From the NCBI RefSeq assembly GCF_001519075.1, contig NZ_KQ954244.1, positions 513,934-577,933 of the forward strand: a DNA stretch of 64,000 bases. The letters are read 5' to 3'. Position 1 is the stretch's first letter, and each line of letters opens with the position of its first letter. The position numbers were made by a program, and so were the translations under genes. Below the pieces are notes generated by a model. The model had not been told where the DNA came from, did not search any database, and saw only the letters and a list, made by a program, of their open reading frames with translations. Shown piece after piece: positions 16,177 to 24,387 of this stretch. This DNA comes from Novosphingobium fuchskuhlense. Its GTDB lineage: Bacteria > Pseudomonadota > Alphaproteobacteria > Sphingomonadales > Sphingomonadaceae.

Positions 16177-17084
16177 TGCGCCGCCCGACGGCGTTCCTGG
16201 CGGCAGCGCTCGCCTGCGCACCGCCGTCCGCCGCGCAGCCCGTCGATGAACTCCAGCAGGCCGACGCGCTGGTCCAGACCATCGGCTGGCGCCTGAGCCA
16301 TGCCAATGCCGCCTATTGCCCGCGCGGTGCGCCGGGAATCGGCCTGCTGCTGGGCGATGTACAGACGTTTGCCGATCCGGCGGTTGCCCGTGAGGCCTAT
16401 GGGCTTACCGGCGACGTGGCCGTGGCGGCGGTTGCGGCGGGCAGCCCGGCGGACGCGGCGGGCCTCGCCGCCAATGCCGTGGTGACCGCCATCGATGGTA
16501 TGGTGATCGGCCCGGCACCGCGGCGCGGCAGCTGGGCCCGCGTGTGGGCGCTGCAAACGCGCCTTGAGCAGGTGGCCGCGCGCGATGGCAAGGTTGCGCT
16601 CACGCTCGACGGCGGCCGCCTCGTGACGGTTGCAGCCGCGCCAACCTGCGCGGTGCGCTTCATCCTCGACGACGGGAAGGACAACGCCGGGGCCACCCGC
16701 AGCCAGGTGCGCATCGGGCGCGAGGCGCTTGCGCGGCTGGGCGGCGACGAGGCGATGATCGCGGCGGTGCTGGCACATGAACTGGCCCACGCCGCGCTGG
16801 ATCATGAGACCCTGCTCGGCCCGGGCGCTCGCACGACGGCGGCGGTGCGCCGCACGGAGCGCGAGGCGGACCGGCTCTCGGTCTGGATCATGGCCAATGC
16901 GGGTTACGATCCGGCGGCGGCGCTGCGCATGATCCACCTGATCGGTCCGCGCGGCCTTCTCGTCATCCCCGGCGCCAGCCACGGCAGGGCCAGCACGCGC
17001 GAGCGGGAGATGGCTGATGAGATCACGGTCATGCGCGCCCAGCCCGATATAGACTGGGCACACAGATTCCGGCGCGAGCCTTAG
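16176..17084 (+). CDS. Exported PDZ-domain M48-like metalloprotease
   Basis: A 302-residue protein starting with a signal peptide (TAFLAAALACAPPSAAQ). Residues about 70-150 form a PDZ-like module (VAAVAAGSPADAAGL, followed by VVTAIDG). The C-terminal half carries a zinc-protease signature HELAH at 201-205 and a later E230-A-D motif, the usual third ligand of M48 enzymes. The arrangement (PDZ before the metalloprotease domain) differs from BepA. Translational coupling to the DsbA-like gene suggests that the protease and the thiol enzyme work on the same exported clients. The gene shares TTAG with the convergent HD-domain gene, each using part of it as stop. Confidence 0.83.
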   Translation: MRRPTAFLAAALACAPPSAAQPVDELQQADALVQTIGWRLSHANAAYCPRGAPGIGLLLGDVQTFADPAVAREAYGLTGDVAVAAVAAGSPADAAGLAANAVVTAIDGMVIGPAPRRGSWARVWALQTRLEQVAARDGKVALTLDGGRLVTVAAAPTCAVRFILDDGKDNAGATRSQVRIGREALARLGGDEAMIAAVLAHELAHAALDHETLLGPGARTTAAVRRTEREADRLSVWIMANAGYDPAAALRMIHLIGPRGLLVIPGASHGRASTREREMADEITVMRAQPDIDWAHRFRREP

Positions 17085-17704
17085 GCTGTGGCGTCAGCCT
17101 TCACGGCAGTGGTTTCCATCGCCGAAATCGACGTTTCATTACGCGGCCGCGCCATCACACGGCGCACCATCGGCTCGAAGAAATCGAGCGGCAGCGTGTC
17201 GTAGTCGGGATCGAACGCGGCCTGGTCGTACTTGGCGCAGAATTCGGCGCAGGCGTCGAAATGGGGATTGTCGCGGTGCTTCTCGCGCACGTTCCGGTCG
17301 ATGCCTAGGTAGTGGAAGTAGTAATAGCCCTGGAACGCGCCATGGTTGCGGCAGATCCAGTGCTCTTCCTCGCTCACGAAAGGCTGGAGGATCGCGGCGG
17401 CGATTTCGGGGTGGTTGTAGGACCCCAGCGTGTCGCCGATATCGTGGAGAAGCGCCATCACAACGTAGCTTTCCGGCCGGCCGTCGCGATGCGCGCGGGT
17501 CGCGGTCTGGAGGCTGTGCGTCAGGCGATCGATCGGAAAGCCGCCGAAATCGCCGTCGAGCAGCTTGAGGTGCGCCAGCACACGATCCGGCAGGCCGGCG
17601 GCAAACCCGACATAGTCGCGCGCGATGATCGCCCAGTCTTCCTGCGTGCCTTCCTCCATCGAGTGGAACTGCGCGCGCGCTTCGGAATCGCCGTGATGAT
17701 CCAT
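17081..17704 (-). CDS. HD-domain protein, PhnZ/MIOX-like
   Basis: A 207-residue protein with an HD-domain core: HSLQTATRAHRDG, ALLHDIGD (His87-Asp88), H98, H115, H121 and a late Asp160 in CAKYDQ. This layout resembles HD-domain mixed-valent diiron oxygenases (PhnZ, myo-inositol oxygenase) as well as metal phosphohydrolases. No phosphonate or inositol genes are nearby to decide between them. The ATG at 17704 begins MDHHGDSE and follows GGGAGAG; the longer frame upstream is basic and unlikely to be translated. No signal peptide is present, so it should be cytoplasmic. Confidence 0.8.
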   Translation of the reverse strand: MDHHGDSEARAQFHSMEEGTQEDWAIIARDYVGFAAGLPDRVLAHLKLLDGDFGGFPIDRLTHSLQTATRAHRDGRPESYVVMALLHDIGDTLGSYNHPEIAAAILQPFVSEEEHWICRNHGAFQGYYYFHYLGIDRNVREKHRDNPHFDACAEFCAKYDQAAFDPDYDTLPLDFFEPMVRRVMARPRNETSISAMETTAVKADATA

Positions 17705-17799
17705 TGTTCTCTCCCTTTTGCGCCGGAGAGTAACCGCTTTGCGCGCCCAGGCAAAGCCTGCCTGTGGCGCGCGGCGCTCCAACACGTTACACGTGCCTC

Positions 17800-18954
17800 A
17801 TGGCAATGAAGCTGCCGCTGCGCCCCACGCCGTTCTTCGGCAACAAGAACCGCGCCTTCTGGCGTTTGCAGATGCTCGGCTGGGGCGGCGCGATGCTGCT
17901 GCGCGCGCTCTCCAGCCTGGCGAATGCGCAACCCTGGTCGTTCCTCGTCATCGTGCTGATTGCCTCGATCACAGGCTTCTCGATCAGCCTCATCCTCTCG
18001 GTCATCTACCGCGCGCTGATCAACCGCACGCCGCTGATCACCTGGGGCATTACATCCGTGGTGCTCGCCATCGCCGTCGGGCTTTATGCCTTCATCGATT
18101 CGTGGGTCATCAGCCTCTACCGTTCGGGCGGCGATTCCGGCTTCGCGCAACTGTTCCTCGGTGTGTTCTACCTCGATCTCACGCTGCTCGGCGCGTGGTC
18201 GGCGCTCTATTACGCGATCAACTTCTATGTGCAGGTTGAAGAGCAGAACGACCAGCTGATGCGCCTCGAAGCGCAGGCGACCTCGGCACAGCTCGCCATG
18301 CTGCGCTACCAGCTCAACCCGCATTTCCTGTTCAACACGCTGAACTCGATCTCGACGCTGGTGCTCTTGAAGCAGACCGAACCCGCGAATGCGATGCTGA
18401 GCCGCCTCTCCTCATTCCTGCGCTATACGCTGATCAATGAACCGACGGGCCGCGTGACGGTGGCGCAGGAGGTGGAGACGCTGAAGCTCTACCTCGATAT
18501 CGAGCGGATGCGCTTCGAGGAGCGGCTCGGCACCGAATTCCGCATCGACGAGGACGCCTCGCCCGCGCTGATGCCTTCGCTGCTGCTCCAACCGCTGGTG
18601 GAGAATGCAATCAAGTACGGGGTCAGCCCGCTCGAGGAAGGGGCCACGATCACCATCGCGGCGCAACTCGTCGGCCCGGTGCTGCGGGTCACCGTGTCCG
18701 ACACCGGGCCGGGGTTGCAACCGGGCACCGACCCCTCGACATTGTTCGGTGTGACCAGTTCCCATTCGGACTCCACCCGGGTTGGCCTTGCCAATATCCG
18801 CGACCGGCTTGCCCAGGCTTATGGCGAGAACCAGCGGTTTGAAATCGGCGAGCGGCCGGGCGGTGGCTTCCAGGTGGTGATCGAATTGCCCTTCGAAGCA
18901 CGGGAAGCACCCGCAGCCGTCCAGTCCGCCTCCCTCCCCGCACAGCAAAGGTAG
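17800..18954 (+). CDS. LytS-type sensor histidine kinase
   Basis: A 384-residue membrane kinase. About four hydrophobic helices fill residues 28-143, then a short coiled linker (EEQNDQLMRLEAQ) leads to the His_kinase domain, with the phosphorylated His175 in LNPHFLFNTLN. The HATPase domain has LVENAIKYGV (N box) and DTGPGL (G1 box). This is the LytS/YehU class that partners LytTR regulators, and indeed a LytTR regulator starts 3 nt after the stop. The ATG at 17800 was preferred over an upstream GTG because it removes a short unconserved stretch. No extracytoplasmic sensor domain is seen, so the signal is likely membrane-borne. Confidence 0.92.
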   Translation: MAMKLPLRPTPFFGNKNRAFWRLQMLGWGGAMLLRALSSLANAQPWSFLVIVLIASITGFSISLILSVIYRALINRTPLITWGITSVVLAIAVGLYAFIDSWVISLYRSGGDSGFAQLFLGVFYLDLTLLGAWSALYYAINFYVQVEEQNDQLMRLEAQATSAQLAMLRYQLNPHFLFNTLNSISTLVLLKQTEPANAMLSRLSSFLRYTLINEPTGRVTVAQEVETLKLYLDIERMRFEERLGTEFRIDEDASPALMPSLLLQPLVENAIKYGVSPLEEGATITIAAQLVGPVLRVTVSDTGPGLQPGTDPSTLFGVTSSHSDSTRVGLANIRDRLAQAYGENQRFEIGERPGGGFQVVIELPFEAREAPAAVQSASLPAQQR

Positions 18955-18957
18955 CGC

Positions 18958-19755
18958 ATGACCATTCGCACGATCCTCGTCGATGATGAGAAGCTCGCGA
19001 TCCAGGGCCTCCAGCTGCGGCTGGAGGCCTTTCCCGATGTCGAGGTGATCGACACCTGCTCGAACGGGCGCGAGGCGATCCGCAAGATCAAGACCGAGAA
19101 GCCCGATCTGGTGTTCTGCGATATCCAGATGCCCGGCTTCGACGGATTCAGCGTGGTCAGCGGGGTGATCGAGATCGATCCGCCTCTGTTCGTTTTCGTG
19201 ACGGCCTATTCCGAACACGCGATCCGCGCCTTCGAAGCCAATGCGGTTGACTATCTGCTGAAGCCCGTCGAACCCGCCCGCCTCGCCGATGCGCTCGACC
19301 GCGCGCGGACCCGCCTCGCCGAGAAGCGCGGACTGGAAGAGGCCGAGAAGCTCAAGACCGTGCTCGCCGAGGTCGCGCCCGACGCGATGGAGGCCATCCC
19401 CGACGACAGCGAACCGGCAGTCGGCCGGTTCGAGAAGCTGATCAACATCAAGGATCGCGGCCAGATCTTCCGTGTCGATGTCGACACGATCGAGCGGATC
19501 GAGGCGGCGGGCGACTACATGTGCATCTACACCGGTGACAATTCGCTGATCCTGCGCGAGACGATGAAGGACCTCGAGCGCCGGCTCGATCCGCGCGTGT
19601 TTCAGCGCGTCCACCGCTCGAAGATCGTCAACTTGGACCGCGTGCGGCAGGTCAAGCCCCACACCAACGGCGAATGCTTCCTCGTGCTCGACAGCGGCTC
19701 CGAGGTAAAAGTATCTCGCTCCTATCGCGATGTGGTGGCGCGCTTCGTGCATTGA
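18958..19755 (+). CDS. LytTR family response regulator
   Basis: A 265-residue two-domain regulator. The receiver domain has the acidic pair D9-D10, the phosphoacceptor Asp55 in FCDIQMPG, a Thr in FVTAYSEHA and Lys in LLKPVEP. A linker rich in Glu and Ala follows, then a LytTR DNA-binding domain from about residue 160 to the end (DRGQIFRVDVDTIERIEAAG, VHRSKIVNL). Such regulators bind direct-repeat sites upstream of target promoters. It is co-transcribed with the kinase, whose stop lies 3 nt upstream. Targets cannot be predicted from this window. Confidence 0.95.
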   Translation: MTIRTILVDDEKLAIQGLQLRLEAFPDVEVIDTCSNGREAIRKIKTEKPDLVFCDIQMPGFDGFSVVSGVIEIDPPLFVFVTAYSEHAIRAFEANAVDYLLKPVEPARLADALDRARTRLAEKRGLEEAEKLKTVLAEVAPDAMEAIPDDSEPAVGRFEKLINIKDRGQIFRVDVDTIERIEAAGDYMCIYTGDNSLILRETMKDLERRLDPRVFQRVHRSKIVNLDRVRQVKPHTNGECFLVLDSGSEVKVSRSYRDVVARFVH

Positions 19756-19803
19756 ACTGTCTGACGCTCGACAGCGGGACCAGCCGTAGCTAGTCCCGCC
19801 AAC

Positions 19804-20667
19804 ATGACCGATTTCTCCCTTCCCGGCTTCGACCTCGACGCCTTTGTAGCCGCCACGCTTGCCGAAGACCTCGGCCACGGCCTCCCGGGCGGCGGGCATG
19901 ATGTGACGAGCGAGAGCGTGATCCCGGCGGCGGCGCGCTTTGCCGGTGTGATGGACAGCCGCGATGCGATCACCGTCTGCGGGCTGCCGATTGCCGCCGC
20001 GTTCTTCCGCGCGCTCGATCCGGCGATGGAGATCGAAGTGCTGGTTGCCGAAGGCGCACAGGTCGCGCCCGGATCGGCACTGATGCGGCTGACCGGCTCG
20101 GCACGGGCCATGCTCACCGCCGAGCGCAGCGCGCTCAACACCGTGCAGCACCTCTCGGGCGTCGCCACGCTCACGCGCCGCTATGTCGATGCGATGGGCG
20201 AGACCAAGGCGAAGCTCCTCGATACGCGCAAAACCATTCCCGGCCTGCGCCATCTCGAAAAGTATGCCGTGCGCACCGGCGGCGGGGTGAACCACCGCAT
20301 GGGGCTGTGGGACGCGGCGATGATCAAGGACAATCACGTCCTCGTCGCGGGCGGTGTTGCCCAAGCCGTGCGCAGCGCGCTCGCCGCCGGTGTGCGCGAG
20401 GTGATCTGCGAGGTTGACCATATCGACCAGATCGAACCCGCGCTGGACGCCGGCGCCACCCGTCTGCTGCTCGACAACATGGGCCCGGACTTGCTGCGCG
20501 AGGCGGTCGCACGTGTCGCGGGCCGGGTTCCTTGCGAGGCTTCGGGCGGGGTGCGGCTCGAAACCATCGGCGCGATCGCCGCTGCGGGCGTGGACTACGT
20601 CTCGGTTGGCAGGCTCACGCAAAGCGCCCCCGCGGCCGATATCGGGCTCGATTTCACGCCACTTTGA
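19804..20667 (+). CDS. nadC: Nicotinate-nucleotide pyrophosphorylase (carboxylating)
   Basis: A 287-residue quinolinate phosphoribosyltransferase that converts quinolinate and PRPP into nicotinate mononucleotide, carbon dioxide and pyrophosphate in de novo NAD synthesis. Family landmarks are AEDLGHG near the N-terminus, LNTVQHLSGVATLT, the DTRKTIPGLR substrate-binding block, KYAVRTGGGVNHRMGL, IKDNH, and the C-terminal EASGGV barrel strand. Length matches the family (about 280-300). The start ATG at 19804 has no strong Shine-Dalgarno. nadA and nadB are not in this window. Confidence 0.97.
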   Translation: MTDFSLPGFDLDAFVAATLAEDLGHGLPGGGHDVTSESVIPAAARFAGVMDSRDAITVCGLPIAAAFFRALDPAMEIEVLVAEGAQVAPGSALMRLTGSARAMLTAERSALNTVQHLSGVATLTRRYVDAMGETKAKLLDTRKTIPGLRHLEKYAVRTGGGVNHRMGLWDAAMIKDNHVLVAGGVAQAVRSALAAGVREVICEVDHIDQIEPALDAGATRLLLDNMGPDLLREAVARVAGRVPCEASGGVRLETIGAIAAAGVDYVSVGRLTQSAPAADIGLDFTPL

Positions 20668-20736
20668 ACCCTGAGGGCGATTGCCCGGCTGTGCCGGCGT
20701 GATAGCTTCCCCCGCACGCAGCGAGGGGACCCCACC

Positions 20737-21159
20737 ATGCGACCACTATCGATCACGCGATTCGAGCAGCTCTATCTCGGCAGCACGGCCATCGGGATGA
20801 TCAATCTGATCGGAAGCTGGTCCCGGCTGACCGCTGCGGGTGGCCCGATGGTCATGCTCGGGCTGGCGATCGGGGTCGGTCTCGGCGGGCTGATGGTGCT
20901 GGCCTTCTGGTACCTGATTGCCCGACGCGCCAGCAATATCGCCAAGTGGGTGCTGGTTGTGCTGACCGTGCTCGGGCTGATCAGCACCGTGACCAGGGGC
21001 GGCCGTTTCGTGGAACTCGGGATGTTCTACACGGTCTTGCTCGTGCTCACCAACCTGACCCAGATCGTTGCCATCGCATTCCTGTTCCGCCGCGACGCCG
21101 CCGAATGGCTGCGCAGCCGGGGCCAGGTGGGCGTGATCGACGTGACGACCTTCAACTGA
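20737..21159 (+). CDS. Small integral membrane protein, 140 aa
   Basis: No family recognised. The protein has about four hydrophobic segments (near residues 16-24, 36-62, 68-83 and 93-115) in the order expected for a four-helix membrane protein, with a basic loop LIARRASNIAK between the second and third. An AGCGAGGGGA sequence lies upstream of the ATG. Its last base is the first base of the RNase T2 start codon (TGATG), so the two are translationally coupled, which hints at a joint role or simply shared expression. Confidence 0.75.
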   Translation: MRPLSITRFEQLYLGSTAIGMINLIGSWSRLTAAGGPMVMLGLAIGVGLGGLMVLAFWYLIARRASNIAKWVLVVLTVLGLISTVTRGGRFVELGMFYTVLLVLTNLTQIVAIAFLFRRDAAEWLRSRGQVGVIDVTTFN

Positions 21160-21854
21160 TGCGCCTGCGTGCCCTCGCGGTCGCGGCGCTCGCTCTGCCT
21201 GCCCTGGCGCATGCCGAAGTGCCGCAGTGCCGCCTGCCGCCGCAGGTCTCCGCCCCGGCGCTGCCCACCCCGGATGGCCCGCGCCGGGTTCTGCCCATCG
21301 CAGGCTACACGCTCGCGCTCAGCTGGTCGCCGGAATACTGCCGCACACGGGCGCGCGATCCGGGCTCGGCGTTCCAATGCGGCGGCGAGCTCGGCCGCTT
21401 CGGCTTCATTCTCCACGGCCTCTGGCCCGAATCCTCGCCCGGAAACTGGCCGCAGTGGTGCGAAGCGCGGCCGGTGCCGGCCGAAACGGTACGGCGCAAT
21501 CTCTGCATGACACCCTCGCCCGGCCTCATCGCGCACGAATGGGCCAAGCACGGGGCCTGCATGGCGCGCACACCGGAGGGCTATTTCAAGGCCGGCGCGG
21601 CCCTGCTGCGCTCGCTGCGGTTTCCCGACATGATCGCCCTCTCGCGCCGGCCCGGCCTCACCGCCGGAGATCTGCGCGGCGCGCTGCGCAAGGCAACGCC
21701 GTTCCTCCCCGCCGCCGCGATCCGGGTGACGGCAAACCCGCGCGGCTGGGTGGAGGAAGTGCATATCTGCTACGGCAGGGACTTCCTGCCCATGCCTTGC
21801 GCGAACCGGGGCGCGGCCGATGACGCGCCTGTGAAGATCTGGCGCGGGTCCTAG
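21159..21854 (+). CDS. Ribonuclease T2 family protein, exported
   Basis: A 231-residue protein with a signal peptide (ALAVAALALPALAHA, cleavage near residue 19). Both catalytic blocks of the T2 family are intact: CAS I LHGLWP with His86, and CAS II HEWAKHGAC with H126, E127, K130 and H131. These enzymes cleave single-stranded RNA with little base preference through a 2',3'-cyclic phosphate and act in the periplasm or outside the cell, scavenging nucleotides. Six or more cysteines suggest disulfide stabilisation. The stop shares the palindrome CTAG with the stop of the convergent tadA gene. Confidence 0.93.
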   Translation: MRLRALAVAALALPALAHAEVPQCRLPPQVSAPALPTPDGPRRVLPIAGYTLALSWSPEYCRTRARDPGSAFQCGGELGRFGFILHGLWPESSPGNWPQWCEARPVPAETVRRNLCMTPSPGLIAHEWAKHGACMARTPEGYFKAGAALLRSLRFPDMIALSRRPGLTAGDLRGALRKATPFLPAAAIRVTANPRGWVEEVHICYGRDFLPMPCANRGAADDAPVKIWRGS

Positions 21855-22306
21855 CGCCGTTCGCGGAAGAAGGTCCGCAGCAGGTCCGCCGCCTCGCCCT
21901 CGCCGATGCCGGAATAGACCTCCGGCCGGTGCAGGCACCCCGGCGCATCGAACACCTTGGCGCCGTGCTCCACCGCGCCGCCCTTGGGGTCGCTCGCGGC
22001 ATAGTAGACCCTGTCCAGCCGGGCATGGACGATCGCGCCGGCGCACATCGCGCAGGGCTCCAGCGTGACCCACAAGTCACAGCCCGTCAGCCGCTCCTGC
22101 CCGAGCGCGGCGGCGGCGGCGCGAATCGCGAGGACCTCGGCGTGGGCGGTGGGATCATGATCCTCGCGCGGGGAATTGTGCGCGGCGGCAATCACCACGC
22201 CCTGCTTGACGATCACCGCCCCGATGGGCACTTCCCCCGCTGCGGCCGCGCATGCGGCGGCTTCCAGCGCCATGCGCATGGGTTCGGGAAGGGGCCAGCG
22301 GGTCAT
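21851..22306 (-). CDS. tadA: tRNA-specific adenosine deaminase TadA
   Basis: A 151-residue cytidine/deoxycytidylate deaminase family enzyme. The zinc and catalytic residues are H55-A-E57 in PTAHAEVLAIR and P84-C85-A-M-C88 in LEPCAMCAGA. The remaining DRVYYAASDPKGGA block is typical of TadA, which converts A34 of tRNA-Arg(ACG) to inosine and is essential in most bacteria. The ATG at 22306 (MTRWPLPEPM) was chosen; an in-frame extension upstream is unlike family N-termini. Confidence 0.92.
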   Translation of the reverse strand: MTRWPLPEPMRMALEAAACAAAAGEVPIGAVIVKQGVVIAAAHNSPREDHDPTAHAEVLAIRAAAAALGQERLTGCDLWVTLEPCAMCAGAIVHARLDRVYYAASDPKGGAVEHGAKVFDAPGCLHRPEVYSGIGEGEAADLLRTFFRERR

Positions 22307-22431
22307 GTCCTGCGGGCTAGCGCGCCTTGGGGTTCGCTTGCAACGTGCGAATCCTTGACTTTGCCCCCCGGATCGGCAAGAGCGCGCCCTTCCCGATCCA
22401 TGATCGTTCAAATCCAAGCGAGTTTTCAGCC

Positions 22432-22716
22432 ATGTCGCGCATCTGCGAACTGACCGGTAAGGGCCGCCAGGTCGGCCACAACGTGAGCCACGCCAACAAC
22501 AAGACCAAGCGTCTGTTCCTGCCCAACCTGCAGAACGTCACGCTTATGTCGGAAGCGCTTGATCGCAGCTTCAAGTTCCGCGTCTCGACCCACGGCCTGC
22601 GCTCGGTGGAGCACAACGGCGGTCTCGACAACTGGCTGCTCAAGGCTGCTGACACCAAGCTGAGCCCGCGCGCGCTCAAGGTGAAGCGCGAGCTGGTCAA
22701 GGCGACTGCCGCCTGA
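22432..22716 (+). CDS. rpmB: 50S ribosomal protein L28
   Basis: A 94-residue protein beginning [20 protein letters not shown], the family signature, with the [11 protein letters not shown] stretch and the RFLPNLQ-type block. Alphaproteobacterial L28 proteins are longer than the E. coli one by a C-terminal helix, as here. A possible -35 TTGACT lies near 22355, but no convincing -10 was found. A hairpin lies just after the stop. Confidence 0.97.
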   Translation: MSRICELTGKGRQVGHNVSHANNKTKRLFLPNLQNVTLMSEALDRSFKFRVSTHGLRSVEHNGGLDNWLLKAADTKLSPRALKVKRELVKATAA

Positions 22717-22726
22717 ATACCCTGCC

Positions 22727-22759
22727 GGGCGGGCCTCACTCAGTGAGGGTGCCCCGCCC
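22727..22759. terminator. Inverted repeat between convergent rpmB and esterase genes
   Basis: GGGCGGGCCTCACT and AGTGAGG..GCCCCGCCC can form a stable hairpin around 22741. It overlaps the last codons of the esterase gene on the minus strand and lies 11 nt after the rpmB stop. No T run on either side, so termination is possible but not proven. Confidence 0.45.
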
Positions 22760-23756
22760 GCGCTGAACGGGCCGGAGCCGATTGCGGCTCCGGCCCGATT
22801 CGCAGCTTGAGCAGAAGCGTTCGCTGCGCCCAGACCATCTCGTTGCTGTCAGAGATCAGCCAGATAGCTTGGCTGCCGTCCTTTTCGCGCGTCACGGTCA
22901 TCCCTTCATAGTTCTCGCGGATGCGCGGATCGTCGATACGGGCCAGAACCTGCGGCGTGATCACTGCGCCGGGATGGACATCCCGGGCTGCAAACCAGGC
23001 AATCACCGACCGGAAGCCGGTCAGGCCGAAATGGCGACCCAACACCAGCAGCCGGCCATCTGGCATCTGCGCCAACTCGCTGGGCCGATAGCCCGCCGGC
23101 ATCACCAGTTCGAATCGCCCCGGAGACTCGCCAGGCCTCGGCGTACCCGGAAAGATCAGGCCAGGATGGCGTGTGCGCTCAAGCCAGCGCGAATAGGTCT
23201 CCCCCGCGATCACTGTGCGCCCATCGGCGAGGCGGGTCATGGCCTCTGGCCCCTGGTTCTCGGGCCATTGCGCCAGCGCGGGTAGGGGTATCGCCCTGCG
23301 CCGCGACAGATCGGGGCTGAACACCTCGAGCCCGCCCGCATCTTCGTAAGCTACGATCAGGTTTCCGCCCGGCAATTCGACAAAGACGGCTTCTGCATCG
23401 GTGTGGAAGCGATACTTGCGCCATGCGAGGTGGATCAGGTGATCCAGCCGCGTGGTCCAGGGACCCGGCTGATCGGGCCGCGCGAACCACAGGACGCCGC
23501 CGCGATCGCCCACCGCCACGAAGCCGGCGCGGGTCTGCGCCAGCCCGGAAAGCGTGCCGAGATCGCGGGCGCGCCCGGTGATCCGCCATGCCCCGACGAG
23601 TTGCGGCCCGCCAATGTCCGGCAGCGCGCCGCGCAAGGTCGGCATGAGGTCCTGCAGGGCAATCGGTGTATCCGACCTCGGAGCCGGTCTCGGCTCGCGC
23701 AGCCATGTCACCGGCACGAGCGCGAGGATCAGCAGGGCCAGTTTGAGCGCGCGCAT
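22740..23756 (-). CDS. Esterase-like activity of phytase family protein, exported
   Basis: A 338-residue protein with an N-terminal hydrophobic signal or anchor (LKLALLILALVPVTWL). The rest reads as a beta-propeller of the phytase-like esterase family: SGLAQTRAGFVAVGDRGG, DAEAVFVELPGG, GPEAMTRLADGRTV, and a NYEGMTVTREKDG strand near the C-terminus. These proteins are periplasmic or secreted and their substrate is generally unknown. I placed the start at the ATG at 23756, which puts the positive charge immediately before the hydrophobic core. The next gene upstream is msrB on the same strand, 52 nt away. Confidence 0.82.
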   Translation of the reverse strand: MRALKLALLILALVPVTWLREPRPAPRSDTPIALQDLMPTLRGALPDIGGPQLVGAWRITGRARDLGTLSGLAQTRAGFVAVGDRGGVLWFARPDQPGPWTTRLDHLIHLAWRKYRFHTDAEAVFVELPGGNLIVAYEDAGGLEVFSPDLSRRRAIPLPALAQWPENQGPEAMTRLADGRTVIAGETYSRWLERTRHPGLIFPGTPRPGESPGRFELVMPAGYRPSELAQMPDGRLLVLGRHFGLTGFRSVIAWFAARDVHPGAVITPQVLARIDDPRIRENYEGMTVTREKDGSQAIWLISDSNEMVWAQRTLLLKLRIGPEPQSAPARSARAGHPH

Positions 23757-23808
23757 CACGGCGGCGCTTGCCACAGAGGACCCAGCCTGACCAGCCGCAG
23801 CGCCGTCT

Positions 23809-24297
23809 TCAGGCGGGCACGAACTTCAGCGCATCGCCATTGATACAGTAGCGCTTGCCGGTGGGCGGCGGACCATCGTCGAACACATGGCCGAGATGGC
23901 CGCCGCAGCGCGTGCAATGGACCTCGGTACGGCTCATGCCGAACGAGGTGTCGGTCGAAGTGCCCACACCGCCCTTGATCGGCGCCCAGAAGCTGGGCCA
24001 GCCAGTGCCACTGTCGAACTTGGTGGAAGAGGCGAAGATCGGGTTGCCGTCCGCCGCACAGGTGAAGGTGCCCTTGCGGTGCTCTTTGAGCAGCGCGGAC
24101 GTGAACGGGCGCTCCGTGCCTTCCTCGCGCAGGATGAAATATTGCGCGGGTGTGAGCAGCTTGCGCCACTCCGCTTCTGTGTGGCGCAAAGGAAAGGCGC
24201 CCTTGCGCGTGGCCGCAGCGGGCGCGCCGCAAGCCGCCGCTGTCATCGCGGCGGTGGCGGTAAGGAAGGCGAGGAAGTTGCGGCGGGAAGGTTTCAT
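23809..24297 (-). CDS. msrB: Peptide-methionine (R)-S-oxide reductase, Tat-exported
   Basis: A 162-residue MsrB. The N-terminus has a twin-arginine motif (SRRNFLAF) and a hydrophobic stretch, so it is likely exported folded to the periplasm to repair oxidised methionines. Family blocks are present: TKFDSGTGWPSF, HLGHVFDDGP and RYCING, with the catalytic Cys151. Of the usual four zinc cysteines, C80, C128 and C131 are present but the fourth is Asp83 (CAAD instead of CxxC). The ATG at 24297 is preferred because it creates the Tat signal; the upstream alternative adds only nine residues. Confidence 0.92.
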   Translation of the reverse strand: MKPSRRNFLAFLTATAAMTAAACGAPAAATRKGAFPLRHTEAEWRKLLTPAQYFILREEGTERPFTSALLKEHRKGTFTCAADGNPIFASSTKFDSGTGWPSFWAPIKGGVGTSTDTSFGMSRTEVHCTRCGGHLGHVFDDGPPPTGKRYCINGDALKFVPA

Positions 24298-24387
24298 GGG
24301 CACCGGTTCGGCAAGAGCGCGCATGTGGTTACATTCCCTGTCTTGCCATGGAGATCAAGCCGACCATTCGAGCAGGAAGACGAGGCT

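Noticed and set aside
18412..20622. A 736-codon minus-strand frame
   Set aside because: Antisense to the kinase, regulator and nadC, all of which have intact family motifs.
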